Assembly (NCBI GenBank): GCA_039029315.1
Contig: JBCCGK010000057.1
Location: 8,835-72,834 of the forward strand
Length of the DNA stretch: 64,000 bases
Source: JBCCCJ01 sp039029315
Lineage (GTDB): Bacteria; Bacteroidota; Bacteroidia; J057
Direction: 5' to 3'
A program made the translations under genes and the position numbers. This document shows positions 54,836 to 63,899 of this stretch, piece by piece (positions within the stretch are counted from its first letter, which is position 1; every line of letters starts with the position of its first letter). The notes below the pieces were generated by a model, which was not told the origin of the DNA, did no database searches, and was given only the letters and a program-made list of their open reading frames with translations.

Positions 54836-55741
54836 CTAGGCCTGTTGGATCTGTAAACGAACCACAAATTCAGTGAACTCCCCATGCTTGCTTTGAACCT
54901 GTATTTTGCCATTCAACCGCTCAGCGACGATTTTTTCACACAAAGCCAGCCCAAGGCCAGAGTTGCCCTTACCAGAAGGTTTGGTTGTAAAAAAGGGTTT
55001 GAAGATCTGGTGGATAAGTTCTTGGGGAATGCCAGGCCCATTGTCTCGAATCCTGACTTCTACCTCTGAACCTTTTAACTCGGTTTGAATGTAGATTTCT
55101 GGTGCATATCCTTCCCCGAGCTCGACAGCTTTTTGATCAACAGCATGACAGGCATTGCTGATCAGATTGAGAAAAATCCTCGCCACATCCTCTGGATCAA
55201 GGAGTAGAGTAGGGATGGAAGGATCATATTGTTGATCCAGGAGGATCATATGATCGGTTGCAGCGGGTTGATAAGCTGCACAAGCTGCTTTAACTTGTTC
55301 CTCTATCAATTGGTTGAATCGTACTTCTTGTTTGACTGCCTTTACCCCATGGCTATGATCCATCACATTGCTGATGATCTTCCCTACCCTATGCCCATTG
55401 CTTAGGATAGACTGGTTATTCTGCTGGAGGTCGTTTACCGTCTCTAACAGTCGTTGTAGCACCTCAGGCTTTCTGCTACTTTGGTATTCATCCAAATCTT
55501 CCCGCAATTCATCAAAAACCTCTTTGGCTCCTTCTGAAAAATTGATCACATAATTGAGGGAGTTTTTGATTTCGTGGGCAATGATCGCTGATAGTTGTCC
55601 CAGCGAGGCCAACTTTTCCATGTCCTGCATCTTTTCTTTGGTTTGGCCGATAGCCTTCCTGAGACGCAACTGTTCTCTGATCAATCGAAATACTGTATAA
55701 GCGATGATCACCAACCCTCCAATAATCAACAAAGTATTCAT
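54836..55741 (-). CDS. Short membrane-anchored sensor histidine kinase
   Basis: 301 aa, ATG 55739-55741. One N-terminal membrane helix (MNTLLIIGGLVIIAYTVF), a short coiled coil, HisKA with His in SAIIAHEIKNSLNYVINF, and HATPase (RDNGPGIP, PFFTTKPSGKGN, LGLALCEKI). There is no sensory domain, so it may respond to membrane state or to a partner protein. The kinase core belongs to the same subfamily as the three TPR/propeller kinases of the window. It is preceded by the shared two-box promoter with an exact TAnnTTTG box, which would place this kinase in the same regulon as the surface proteins. The neighbouring hybrid regulator downstream is a plausible partner. Confidence 0.92.
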   Translation of the reverse strand: MNTLLIIGGLVIIAYTVFRLIREQLRLRKAIGQTKEKMQDMEKLASLGQLSAIIAHEIKNSLNYVINFSEGAKEVFDELREDLDEYQSSRKPEVLQRLLETVNDLQQNNQSILSNGHRVGKIISNVMDHSHGVKAVKQEVRFNQLIEEQVKAACAAYQPAATDHMILLDQQYDPSIPTLLLDPEDVARIFLNLISNACHAVDQKAVELGEGYAPEIYIQTELKGSEVEVRIRDNGPGIPQELIHQIFKPFFTTKPSGKGNSGLGLALCEKIVAERLNGKIQVQSKHGEFTEFVVRLQIQQA

Positions 55742-55782
55742 AGTCGTTTCTTGAGCTCAAACAAATTATGTGCTCCCCAAGA

Positions 55783-55849
55783 CAAACTTACGACCTATTC
55801 CATCAGCAAAGTTGGACTTATGTTCCAAAAAGGTGGATTATTGTGCCAA
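55783..55849 (-). promoter_or_regulatory. Two-box promoter upstream of the 301-aa kinase
   Basis: TAAGTTTG on the minus strand (55783-55790) matches TAnnTTTG exactly, 41 bp before the ATG. On the plus strand GGACTTATGTTCCAA starts at 55814 and GGATTATTGTGCCAA at 55835 (period 21). The gap between -7 box and first repeat equals that of the other four promoters. Confidence 0.62.
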
Positions 55850-55884
55850 TTTCATTTTTTCTCTTATCCTTATGATAGACTCGC

Positions 55885-58836
55885 TTAGTCTGTTACCACA
55901 ATCCGAAAACTCCCGCTTCTGTCTCCGGCACTCAGTCGTAATACATAGACTCCCGGTGTAAGAGAAGAGATATCTTGCTGGCCGCTTGAGCCCGATGCCT
56001 GTATGTCAATCCGGTTTTCTAATACTTGTCTGCCATGAATATCGATACACACTACCTGGACTTGTTGTTGGTTCGATTGTTTGAGAGAAATATAAATCAC
56101 ATCAGCAGCAGGATTGGGGTATATACGGAAATACTCATTCACCGGTCGAGAGATTGCATCTGTCACAGTTGGGTGATAGGTCTGGGTGATTCCGGCCACA
56201 CTCCCCAAAGCTTCTTGCTGAAAGTCTGACAGAATATTGCTTACTGTATTGGTCCGAATAGGCGGATTGAAATCAAAATAAATATCTGCAACATTCTCAA
56301 TAAGCGTTCCCAGGGCTGCATCAGCTCTGTGATCAATGGAAAACTGTACAAAGCCATGGCTGGCAGGTTCATTGACATTGGAGTCAGGCAAACGGATATC
56401 GCTGAACAAAAACCTGAGAATCGGTCGCTCACTGCCAGAAACCTCAAAACTGAAGGGATGTGAAGCTGCTCCCAATTCGAATCCTGCCAGGTCCAATTCA
56501 TTGGACAAGGTATCGATGATTTCGACGGTAAAGGCGGTGTCTGTTCCTGTGTTTTGAAAGCGAATCAGATAATCAAATCTGGTGCCTGGTTTTGTCAAGC
56601 CCATTTCTGTCAGCCCTCTTGGAAATACCTGTTTGTCATTGGGATCATAAGAGCCAATGATTTCCGAGCAAGTGCTGGTATAGGTCGGATTGGGATTGGG
56701 AATTGGTGGAGGATAAGAAAGAAGTGCCCCTGCTGAAGTTAGACTATCCAAAGTATCTACGCAGCCTTCCAGCGAAGCCGATACCATCATGTTGGTCGGA
56801 TGGTTGAGCGCCTGATCTACTTCCAGTCGAAAGGCTTGTCCATTACTGGGAATCTCAAAGACCAAACTATCTCCCATATTGAGGATCAGATTTCCTGTTT
56901 GAATCAGGTAATCATCAGCAAAGATCCGATAGGCAGAAGAATCTGTCATGTTTTGCCCTTCATTCACTACCTGAAACCGGTTGATGGTATCCAGACAACT
57001 TTCATAGAGAGCCAAAGAAGCCCCGGACCAATTGGGTGCGGTTTCAGGACATACATCCGGAGAGGACATCCATGCCCCGATACATTGGGTAATTCCAAGG
57101 AGTTCTACTGATTCGCAGGAGACCAATGTATTGAGTTTGATGGAACCACATTCCAATGGCGACAAGGTGCCCAAGTCAAACACAATGGTACTATCTGCTT
57201 GGTAGGTATGGGGAATACTCGCTGAAATGAAGGAGATATATTGCGGAAAGCGCACAAACAATTGGGTCTGATCAGCAGCATTCAGTCCCCAGTTGCAGAA
57301 ATTCAAGATGACCTCACCAGCAAAGCATCGTCGACTCCAAAATCCTCCAACCGCCAAAGAAAGGTCTGGACAACTATCTCTCTGAATTCCCAAATCATTG
57401 AGCATAATGAGGGTATCTGAGGGGAGGACCGTTGCCATGAGGTTGGTATCGCAGCTTTCCCAATCTGGCTGTCCAGTCAACAATGACACAGTATAGGTTC
57501 CGGTATCTACCTGAATCCGATAGATTCCATTGCTATCACTTGCGGCATAGTATGGCCCAGGTTCTGCCCGGAAGATTTCATATGGAATTGCTACATCTTG
57601 CGGATCATTGACACAATCGAAATCGAGATCATAGAAGCTATAGCCTTCCAGAATTCTTACAGTTTGGTCAAGGCAGGGACCATTCGCGAATACAGTGGTT
57701 CCCGTGCAAGCAGGCCCATTACTATTGCTAATGGCATTGGCATGTACACTGGTGTCCAGTGCCTGAATATAGTTGTAGATCCCACAGCACTCATTGAGCA
57801 TATCATTCCCAATCAAGAGAAGTGATCCTGCATAATAGACAACATTTCTCAAGCCATAGAGATCCTTGAGTGAATTGTTGTTATTGAAATTGACTGTACC
57901 AAAAATACTATCCAATTGGCTTAGGGCATCCACATTGGACAACAAAGGATTAGAGGTAAAACTAATTCCGCCTCCTACTGACTTGATACTGTCGAGACCA
58001 GAAAGGTCGGGGAGGATAGCATTGCCCTGGATAGAAATAGATAATCCTCCTGTTGGAGAAGAGACGTGGGGGAAAGGGCCTATGGAATCGAGTTGTGCCA
58101 ATCCGGCCAGACTGATCAAATTGGGATTATTTCTCGCTGTCAGATTCCTTCCCAGATAGCTCAGATTCGACAAAGCCGAAAGATCTGTCAAATGGAAGAT
58201 ATCCTCCAGAACAAGGTTCGAACCAATTGTTTGAACACCTGACAATCCATTGATATTCAACAAGTTTGGACAATCCTCTATTCGCAATTCATAACCAACA
58301 GAATCAAGATTGACCAGCCCATCTATCTGCTGAAGTGACTGCCCTTTAAGGGTGAAAAAATTACCAACAGAAGTTAAACTAATTAAGCCGTCCACATTTA
58401 GCAGCGCATCATACCCTGAGATCGCAAAACTTTGGCCTACATAGGTCAAATTCGACAATCCATCAACATGGCTTAGGGTTGTGTTCGTCGGGGAGCCGGA
58501 ATTTGGTTGTTTGAACATATTGAATGTCCCCTCTATAGAATCCAGATTTGCCAATCCGTCTATATTCTCCAACATGTAGGTATCGTTGAAGAATAGACCT
58601 CCGTCAATATGTTCCAAAAGAATCATGCTATCGACATTCAGGATTCCGGGGCCACTGAATTCCACATTCCCGTTGATTCGGGTATAGGATGGGAAAGTGT
58701 CCACCTGAAGTTGATCTGTAAATGTAATGCTGCCTGTGTATACCTGTGCTGTCAGAGGAATCAGTGAGGCCAGAAAGATCGGGAAAAGGGCCAAAATTCG
58801 GAAAAAACCTGTAACAGGTTGTAATTGTACTTTCAT
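55885..58836 (-). CDS. Secreted L-domain-like repeat protein with SDPNDK-type domain and T9SS sorting tail
   Basis: 983 aa, ATG 58834-58836, with an N-terminal signal segment (FFRILALFPIFLASLIPLTAQ). Residues 40-370 hold repeats such as NVDGLISLTSVGNFFTLKG and LTDLSALSNLSYLGRNL. Then come beta domains, including a SdrD/Cna-B-like segment (DPQDVAIPYEIFRA). At about 735-890 is the GSYDPNDKQVFPRG, then FQNTGTDTAFTVEIIDTL, then YFDFNPPIRTNTV domain often found before T9SS tails. The last 80 residues are a T9SS type A domain: YFRIYPNPAADVIYISL, CIDIHGRQV and GVYVLRLS. A surface or secreted protein with unknown ligand. A 130-bp MITE is inserted only 10-17 bp upstream of the start codon, so it lies in the 5' leader. 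Confidence 0.9.
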   Translation of the reverse strand: MKVQLQPVTGFFRILALFPIFLASLIPLTAQVYTGSITFTDQLQVDTFPSYTRINGNVEFSGPGILNVDSMILLEHIDGGLFFNDTYMLENIDGLANLDSIEGTFNMFKQPNSGSPTNTTLSHVDGLSNLTYVGQSFAISGYDALLNVDGLISLTSVGNFFTLKGQSLQQIDGLVNLDSVGYELRIEDCPNLLNINGLSGVQTIGSNLVLEDIFHLTDLSALSNLSYLGRNLTARNNPNLISLAGLAQLDSIGPFPHVSSPTGGLSISIQGNAILPDLSGLDSIKSVGGGISFTSNPLLSNVDALSQLDSIFGTVNFNNNNSLKDLYGLRNVVYYAGSLLLIGNDMLNECCGIYNYIQALDTSVHANAISNSNGPACTGTTVFANGPCLDQTVRILEGYSFYDLDFDCVNDPQDVAIPYEIFRAEPGPYYAASDSNGIYRIQVDTGTYTVSLLTGQPDWESCDTNLMATVLPSDTLIMLNDLGIQRDSCPDLSLAVGGFWSRRCFAGEVILNFCNWGLNAADQTQLFVRFPQYISFISASIPHTYQADSTIVFDLGTLSPLECGSIKLNTLVSCESVELLGITQCIGAWMSSPDVCPETAPNWSGASLALYESCLDTINRFQVVNEGQNMTDSSAYRIFADDYLIQTGNLILNMGDSLVFEIPSNGQAFRLEVDQALNHPTNMMVSASLEGCVDTLDSLTSAGALLSYPPPIPNPNPTYTSTCSEIIGSYDPNDKQVFPRGLTEMGLTKPGTRFDYLIRFQNTGTDTAFTVEIIDTLSNELDLAGFELGAASHPFSFEVSGSERPILRFLFSDIRLPDSNVNEPASHGFVQFSIDHRADAALGTLIENVADIYFDFNPPIRTNTVSNILSDFQQEALGSVAGITQTYHPTVTDAISRPVNEYFRIYPNPAADVIYISLKQSNQQQVQVVCIDIHGRQVLENRIDIQASGSSGQQDISSLTPGVYVLRLSAGDRSGSFRIVVTD

Positions 58837-58853
58837 GGTTAGTTAGTATTTAA

Positions 58854-58983
58854 GGTTCTTTGACAAAAGTTGTGGAAGCAGCATTGTGGGATGGCGGGTT
58901 GTTTCTCCTGAAGGAGAAACGGGACCTGTGGGGAAGAGGTCATAAGTGAGGAAGACTGGCTCCACTAACATTATCAAAGAACC
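58854..58983. mobile_element. ISL3-type MITE (130 bp, 8-bp target duplication)
   Basis: Left end GGTTCTTTGACAAAAGTTGT and right end, read inward, GGTTCTTTGATAATGTTAGT; about 20 of 26 terminal bases match. It is flanked by perfect 8-bp direct repeats GTATTTAA at 58846-58853 and 58984-58991. Termini beginning GGTTCTTT together with 8-bp duplications are typical of the ISL3 family. An inner perfect hairpin, GTTTCTCCTGAAGGAGAAAC, lies at 58901-58920. No coding capacity. Confidence 0.88.
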
Positions 58984-59014
58984 GTATTTAATAGGAAACG
59001 CGAAAACCGCGATT

Positions 59015-59022
59015 CAAATATA
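59015..59022 (-). promoter_or_regulatory. Candidate -7 box for the 983-aa T9SS cargo, separated from it by the MITE
   Basis: TATATTTG on the minus strand matches TAnnTTTG exactly and is followed by AATC, as in several other promoters of the window. It now lies 178 bp upstream of the ATG; without the MITE and one duplication the distance would be about 40 bp, as in the other promoters. Confidence 0.45.
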
Positions 59023-59084
59023 GAAATTTTCCCAGTCCTGTCAGGGCTGATCATGAAAAGTTGATAGGTTAATTTGCCTCTCTC

Positions 59085-60917
59085 CTACTCCATTGCCTTC
59101 TCACAAGCCTCTTTTCCGCCTACAACAGGAAGACTTAGTGTGGTTGCATCCAAATCTATGGTGAGCTTCGTTCCTGGTTGTGGCCACAGAGTATATTCCC
59201 GATCGCTGGAAAAGATCATCAAACCAATCTGTTGTCCAGCAGGAATCACCTGATCATCTGGTTGCAAGTCAAAAGTCACATCATAAAACATGCCCGGTTT
59301 GAGGGTCTCACTTTCCCGAATCGAAGTATGATTTTGGGGATCGGCCCATCCGCGGGTGATGATGTTGTCATTGATATGGCCACCATCTTCCCAGGGAAGG
59401 GATACCAGCCAGACAGATAGATTTGCTGCAGGCTTATTGGATGATACACTGATGGTCATTGACGCCAGACCAGAAATATGAAGTTCTTCTTTCAAGGGCG
59501 GACTAAGAAACATTAATCGATGATTGGTCATCTCAGCCTGTGCCAGGACGGAACCAGAGAAGGAATAATTGTCAACAATGGTCTCTGTTCCCTGATTGTG
59601 TGCTCGACTGGTCATCAATTCTCCAGAACCTGGCGCACCTGCCTTGAGATACAGTGTCACGGGAGAAGCAGCAGGATTGGGGTACTCTTCATAAGACGTT
59701 GGCTGATCCTTGGGGTCTCCTTCCCGCACGATCCAGGCTTTAGGATCTTTTTCCACCCCGTTTTTGACACCGTGAAGATAGTGGGTAAACCAGCGATTCA
59801 TCATCTTCATGGGAGGCGGCCCTCCATGTCCTTCCTGATGGTAGAAGATTTGACTGGGAATGCCCCTAGCCTTGGCATCAGCATAGATTCGATAACTATG
59901 CTCTGGCATCACATTCCAGTCATTGAAGCCATGCGACATCAGCAAGGCCGCTTTCATAGGTTCCATATCGTTGAGGTAATCCCTCCCAGCCCAGAAGTCA
60001 TTATAATCTCCGGTGAGGCGATCCATGCCATTGGCCATCTCGGTATCTCTCACCACCTGATTGTTTCTCGCTCTCTTGGATTCATCCCCGCTATGGATAA
60101 AGTCATATAAGACATCGATGTCTTCGCCTAAATATCCTCCCGGAGATCTCACCAAGCCATGTGAGCGATAATAGTGATAGTAGGAAGTATTGGGTGCTAT
60201 GGGAATGATGGCTTCCAGACCTTCCACCCCAGTGGTAGCAGCAGCAAGCGGAAGGGTACCATTGTAAGAGGTTCCAGTCATGCCTACTTTTCCACTAGAC
60301 CAAAAAGCTTTGACTTCCTCTGTTCCATCGATTTCTGTAAATCCTTTGGCGCGTCCGCACAACCAATCAATGACAGCTTTGGGTGCCAGGGATTCATTAT
60401 CTCCTCCCACGGTAGGTGCTCCCTGAGAAAGCCCTGTGCCAGGTGAGGAAGAATGCACAACGATATAGCCCCTGGGAACCCATTTTCTGATATGAGAGTT
60501 GGAAATAATCGGCCGTTTTCCTCTTCGAATGACCTCTACATGGGTGCGGGGAGAAGGGACTGCGCCGATCTCGTGCTTCACATCCCAGAAAAGTCCTGGT
60601 GCATCCCCAGCCACTCCGGCAAAATATGGACTCGTTACATACACAACTGGCAGCTTGAGTCCTTCTGTATCAGTTTGAGGGGGACGGGTTACGGATACGT
60701 GCATGCGATCCATTTTCCCATCTCCATCTGTGTCAAACTCCGTTTCAACCCATAGATCATGTCGAATCCATTTGTCTGGCGTATTGAATGCTGGGACTAT
60801 CTGTGCCTCCCCGTCCTGGAATACGGGTTTTGCTTTCTGAGCCAGTATAGGCACCGTCCAAAACATAGAAGATGTCCACAGCCAAAAAGCTATCAAAGAG
60901 ATCTCTTGTCGTTTCAT
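59085..60917 (-). CDS. CocE/NonD-type hydrolase (X-Pro dipeptidyl-peptidase S15-like), exported
   Basis: 610 aa, ATG 60915-60917, with a signal peptide (ISLIAFWLWTSSMFWTVPILAQ). The alpha/beta-hydrolase domain shows nucleophile Ser in GMTGTSYNGTLPLAAA at about 220, catalytic Asp in SHGFNDWNV at about 340, and His in EGHGGPP at about 373. The C-terminal jelly-roll domain starts at about 420 (VTLYLKAGAPGSGELM) and contains SVWLVSLPWEDGG. The family includes Xaa-Pro dipeptidyl-peptidases, cocaine esterase and acylases, so the exact substrate is open; proline dipeptides are the best guess given GYLGEDIDVLYDF-like lid features. It lies 29 bp after the T9SS dehydrogenase-like gene, so the two form an operon. 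Confidence 0.9.
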   Translation of the reverse strand: MKRQEISLIAFWLWTSSMFWTVPILAQKAKPVFQDGEAQIVPAFNTPDKWIRHDLWVETEFDTDGDGKMDRMHVSVTRPPQTDTEGLKLPVVYVTSPYFAGVAGDAPGLFWDVKHEIGAVPSPRTHVEVIRRGKRPIISNSHIRKWVPRGYIVVHSSSPGTGLSQGAPTVGGDNESLAPKAVIDWLCGRAKGFTEIDGTEEVKAFWSSGKVGMTGTSYNGTLPLAAATTGVEGLEAIIPIAPNTSYYHYYRSHGLVRSPGGYLGEDIDVLYDFIHSGDESKRARNNQVVRDTEMANGMDRLTGDYNDFWAGRDYLNDMEPMKAALLMSHGFNDWNVMPEHSYRIYADAKARGIPSQIFYHQEGHGGPPPMKMMNRWFTHYLHGVKNGVEKDPKAWIVREGDPKDQPTSYEEYPNPAASPVTLYLKAGAPGSGELMTSRAHNQGTETIVDNYSFSGSVLAQAEMTNHRLMFLSPPLKEELHISGLASMTISVSSNKPAANLSVWLVSLPWEDGGHINDNIITRGWADPQNHTSIRESETLKPGMFYDVTFDLQPDDQVIPAGQQIGLMIFSSDREYTLWPQPGTKLTIDLDATTLSLPVVGGKEACEKAME

Positions 60918-60946
60918 AAGTAAGTAATAAAGCCTGCGAATCTATA

Positions 60947-63496
60947 TTATTTTACAACTCCTACACGTGTGGTATACCGTACTCCTTCTCCCTCCAATCG
61001 AATTACGTACATTCCGTCCGTCAATTGTTCTGTTGACAACTGAATCGTTTGTTCTCCGGGCAGCGCATTGACTTGCCGACTTGTCAAGAGCTTCCCCTGC
61101 ATATCCAATAGACTCAGCCTAAATGATCCTGATTTCAGGGAATGAAAAGCTACATTGATCCAATCTTTGGCGGGATTGGGCACCACATCCACAGCGCCTT
61201 CCACAAACCACTCCTCCAGAGATGTCAGCACGACAAACAATTCTGAAGAACTTCCCTGGCAACCAAATTCATCTGTAAGCTCCACAGTATAGGTTCCTGA
61301 GGCTTGTGCAACATAGGTCGCACCATTGGCTCCATTGATGGGATTTCCCTCTAGCAACCATTGCCATGCTATGCCTTCTGATACGGACAAGGTATCTCCC
61401 ACTTGCCCGATCAAAGGAGTGGGCAAGGCCCGCACAACCAGACTCACAGGATCAGAAGGATCTGTAGAACAAATTCCCACATAAGACAAGGCATAGTCCC
61501 CCGCTTCATCTGTTTGATAGGCTTGCTGGGTTGCTCCGGGTATGGCTGTCCCATCTTTGTACCACTGATATCCATACATAGCAGGTGCCATTCCTCCATC
61601 AAGCAAGGCCTGATCTCCCTGGCAAATATCCACTGAATCCATCCCAAAAATTGGCTGAGGAGGGGTATTTTCCAACTGAATCGATACAGCAGCAGATGCG
61701 GGTGAGGCACAAGGGCCATCAAACACAACATGATAGGTTCCACTCGAAACAATAGGCAAGGTATCGCCGCCAATACTCAATGGCATACTGTCCTGGTACC
61801 ACTGATAGAAAAAGGCATTGGGAGCCGAGGAAGAAATCAGAACCAAATCTGTTGCATCACAGTAGGTCCCACTACTGTCCCCACCCAATAAGGGTGTGGG
61901 TGGGAAAGGTACACCTTCTACCTGAATCACAGTTGAGGTATCTACCGGACAAGGTCCATTGTAGGTAACCTGAATATTCCCTGGCAAGCCTGCTGAAAAG
62001 CTTTGATTGTTGAAACCAGGAAGAACGGTTCCATTCAGAATCCACTGATAAGCAAAACCGGCTGGGGCAGGATCGGCCAACAGAACTACATTGTTCCCGG
62101 GACAAATCTGGGTAAGTCCTTGAGGGGTAATAGAAGGAACCGGGGGGACAACGCCAGCCTGGATGACAACCGAATCTATCCGCAGACAACCACTGGTGTC
62201 AATGACCGTAACTTCATAGGTTCCCGTATCCAGATTGGTCAAAAACTGAACCGTTGAATCATTGGACCATAAAATGGAATCAAGGACGAATCCTGCACTT
62301 ACATCTATGCTGATGGTCCCATTAGCGGCATCCGGGCAGGTGGCATCCGTCGTTGTCAGACTGATCCCAAAGCTGGCACATGGTCCATCTATTCGATAGA
62401 TGTTTCCGCTGTTATAATCTGCTCCATACAGCTCTCCATGCTGATCTTCCCCAAAGGTGCTCCACTGAAAACTGGTGTTCATAAACTCATGAACTGTCCA
62501 GGAACCTGGATTGACTATATCTGGCCACATTCCCCACAAACGACCCGACCCATAATCTCCATAAAAATAGATCCCATCCAGATTCGGACTCAATTCTCCT
62601 CGATACACAAATCCCCCCGTAACACTAGAACCCTCAATTCTGGGATAATCTTCGACTGGGAATTCATAATTGCCAATCGGTCCACAACCAGAGGTATTGA
62701 AGGGCAGGTTGCCTTCATAGCAACGCCAGCCATAGTTGTGCCCGCCCGGACTTCCAGCAGGTGTATAATGGATCTCCTCTCTCGCTCCCTGCCCGACATC
62801 TCCTATCCAGAGATCACCTGTCTCCCTGTCAAAGCTCCATCGCCAGGGATTTCTCAATCCTATTGCCCAAATTTCATCCAGTGTACTGGGGTCACCGACA
62901 AATGGATTGCTCGCTGGAATGCTATAGGGAAGGGAAGACACATCGATGCGCAGCATTTTGCCCAGCAGTTCCTGAGGATTTTGGGATCTGTTGCCAGGAT
63001 CTCCGCCACTTCCTCCATCTCCCAAACCGATATACAGGTAACCATCAGGACCGAAAGCGAGATCCCCTCCATTGTGATTGGAGAAGGGCTGCGGAATGGT
63101 CATGATGATCGTTTCACTGCTGGGATCGGCCACATCTGGATTGCCGGAACTAACTGAGTAGCGTGAAATCCGACTGTTTGATCCTTGAGAATAATAAATA
63201 TAAAAATAGCCATTCGTGGCATAATTGGGATCGAATACCAGGCCTAGCAAGCCCCTTTCTCCTCCAGAAGTAACAGATCTGGACAAAAAGGGCGTTGTCT
63301 GCTTATTGCCCTGATTATCCAGAATCCAAATGGTACCTCCCTGTTCTACCAGAAAGATTCTGTCATCTCCTGCGTGGGCAATGTCTACAGGATTGCTGAA
63401 ACCGCTGGAAAACAAAGTCAGAGATACATTGGGTTGGGCAAATAAGCCTATGCTCATCAGACAAAAAAATAGCAGAATAGACGTTTTGGAATACAT
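60947..63496 (-). CDS. Secreted PQQ-type sugar dehydrogenase-like propeller with Ig-like modules and T9SS tail
   Basis: 849 aa, ATG 63494-63496; signal peptide MYSKTSILLFFCLMSIGLFAQ. Residues 25-370 are a glucose/sorbosone dehydrogenase-like six-bladed propeller: ERGLLGLVFDPNYATNGYFY, HNGGDLAFGPDGYLYIGLGDGG, LLGKMLRIDV and EIWAIGLRNPWRWSFD are family hallmarks. Residues 375-760 hold several Ig/PKD-like modules with Cys and repeated YQWYKDGTAIPGA-type text. The last 80 residues are a T9SS type A domain (DVVPNPAKDWINVAF, LLDMQGKLL, GMYVIRLEG). Enzyme activity would need PQQ; no PQQ biosynthesis gene lies in the window. First gene of an operon with the S15-like hydrolase. Confidence 0.9.
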   Translation of the reverse strand: MYSKTSILLFFCLMSIGLFAQPNVSLTLFSSGFSNPVDIAHAGDDRIFLVEQGGTIWILDNQGNKQTTPFLSRSVTSGGERGLLGLVFDPNYATNGYFYIYYSQGSNSRISRYSVSSGNPDVADPSSETIIMTIPQPFSNHNGGDLAFGPDGYLYIGLGDGGSGGDPGNRSQNPQELLGKMLRIDVSSLPYSIPASNPFVGDPSTLDEIWAIGLRNPWRWSFDRETGDLWIGDVGQGAREEIHYTPAGSPGGHNYGWRCYEGNLPFNTSGCGPIGNYEFPVEDYPRIEGSSVTGGFVYRGELSPNLDGIYFYGDYGSGRLWGMWPDIVNPGSWTVHEFMNTSFQWSTFGEDQHGELYGADYNSGNIYRIDGPCASFGISLTTTDATCPDAANGTISIDVSAGFVLDSILWSNDSTVQFLTNLDTGTYEVTVIDTSGCLRIDSVVIQAGVVPPVPSITPQGLTQICPGNNVVLLADPAPAGFAYQWILNGTVLPGFNNQSFSAGLPGNIQVTYNGPCPVDTSTVIQVEGVPFPPTPLLGGDSSGTYCDATDLVLISSSAPNAFFYQWYQDSMPLSIGGDTLPIVSSGTYHVVFDGPCASPASAAVSIQLENTPPQPIFGMDSVDICQGDQALLDGGMAPAMYGYQWYKDGTAIPGATQQAYQTDEAGDYALSYVGICSTDPSDPVSLVVRALPTPLIGQVGDTLSVSEGIAWQWLLEGNPINGANGATYVAQASGTYTVELTDEFGCQGSSSELFVVLTSLEEWFVEGAVDVVPNPAKDWINVAFHSLKSGSFRLSLLDMQGKLLTSRQVNALPGEQTIQLSTEQLTDGMYVIRLEGEGVRYTTRVGVVK

Positions 63497-63621
63497 AGAA
63501 GCAAAGGTTAATTGAGGGTGAAATTAGCCCGAAAGGTACGATTTTTTTTGGGAAGAGGGATAGGAGATTATCCTCAGAGTTTTGTGGGAATAGCAATTTA
63601 AAGGAGAGTAAGTAAGTGGAT

Positions 63622-63847
63622 AGACAATATTAGGGTTGATTTTGGGTATAAGGGAAATAGGGGATCTAATGGCTTGATTGGTAAGATTTCTGGCCTTGTG
63701 GGTTGATGTCTCCCGCTGGCGGGAGAGCAAGAGGGTGGAAGATGATTGCCAAATATAAATGTGTCCTCTTACTTAGATGACCAATATTAAGTAAGGTTGA
63801 TTTTGGGGATAAGAGAAATAGGGGATCTAATGGCTTGATTTGGAGTT
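63622..63847. repeat. Repeat block next to the IS3-type transposase gene
   Basis: A unit with GTTGATTTTGGG and GAAATAGGGGATCTAATGG occurs at 63622-63686 and again at 63775-63847 in direct orientation. Between them, 63687-63771 is the TTTCTGGCCTTGTGGG segment also found at 30064-30150. The same unit occurs inverted at 30210-30273. These look like relics of IS-associated sequences. Confidence 0.72.
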
Positions 63848-63899
63848 GCTATATTTACTTGGACAGTGAGTTTAGGGAAAAAATAATTTACAAAAAGAG

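Noticed and set aside
60947..63496. Naming the protein as glucose dehydrogenase
   Set aside because: The propeller family also contains sorbosone dehydrogenases and non-enzymatic relatives; the substrate and PQQ binding cannot be decided from the visible motifs.
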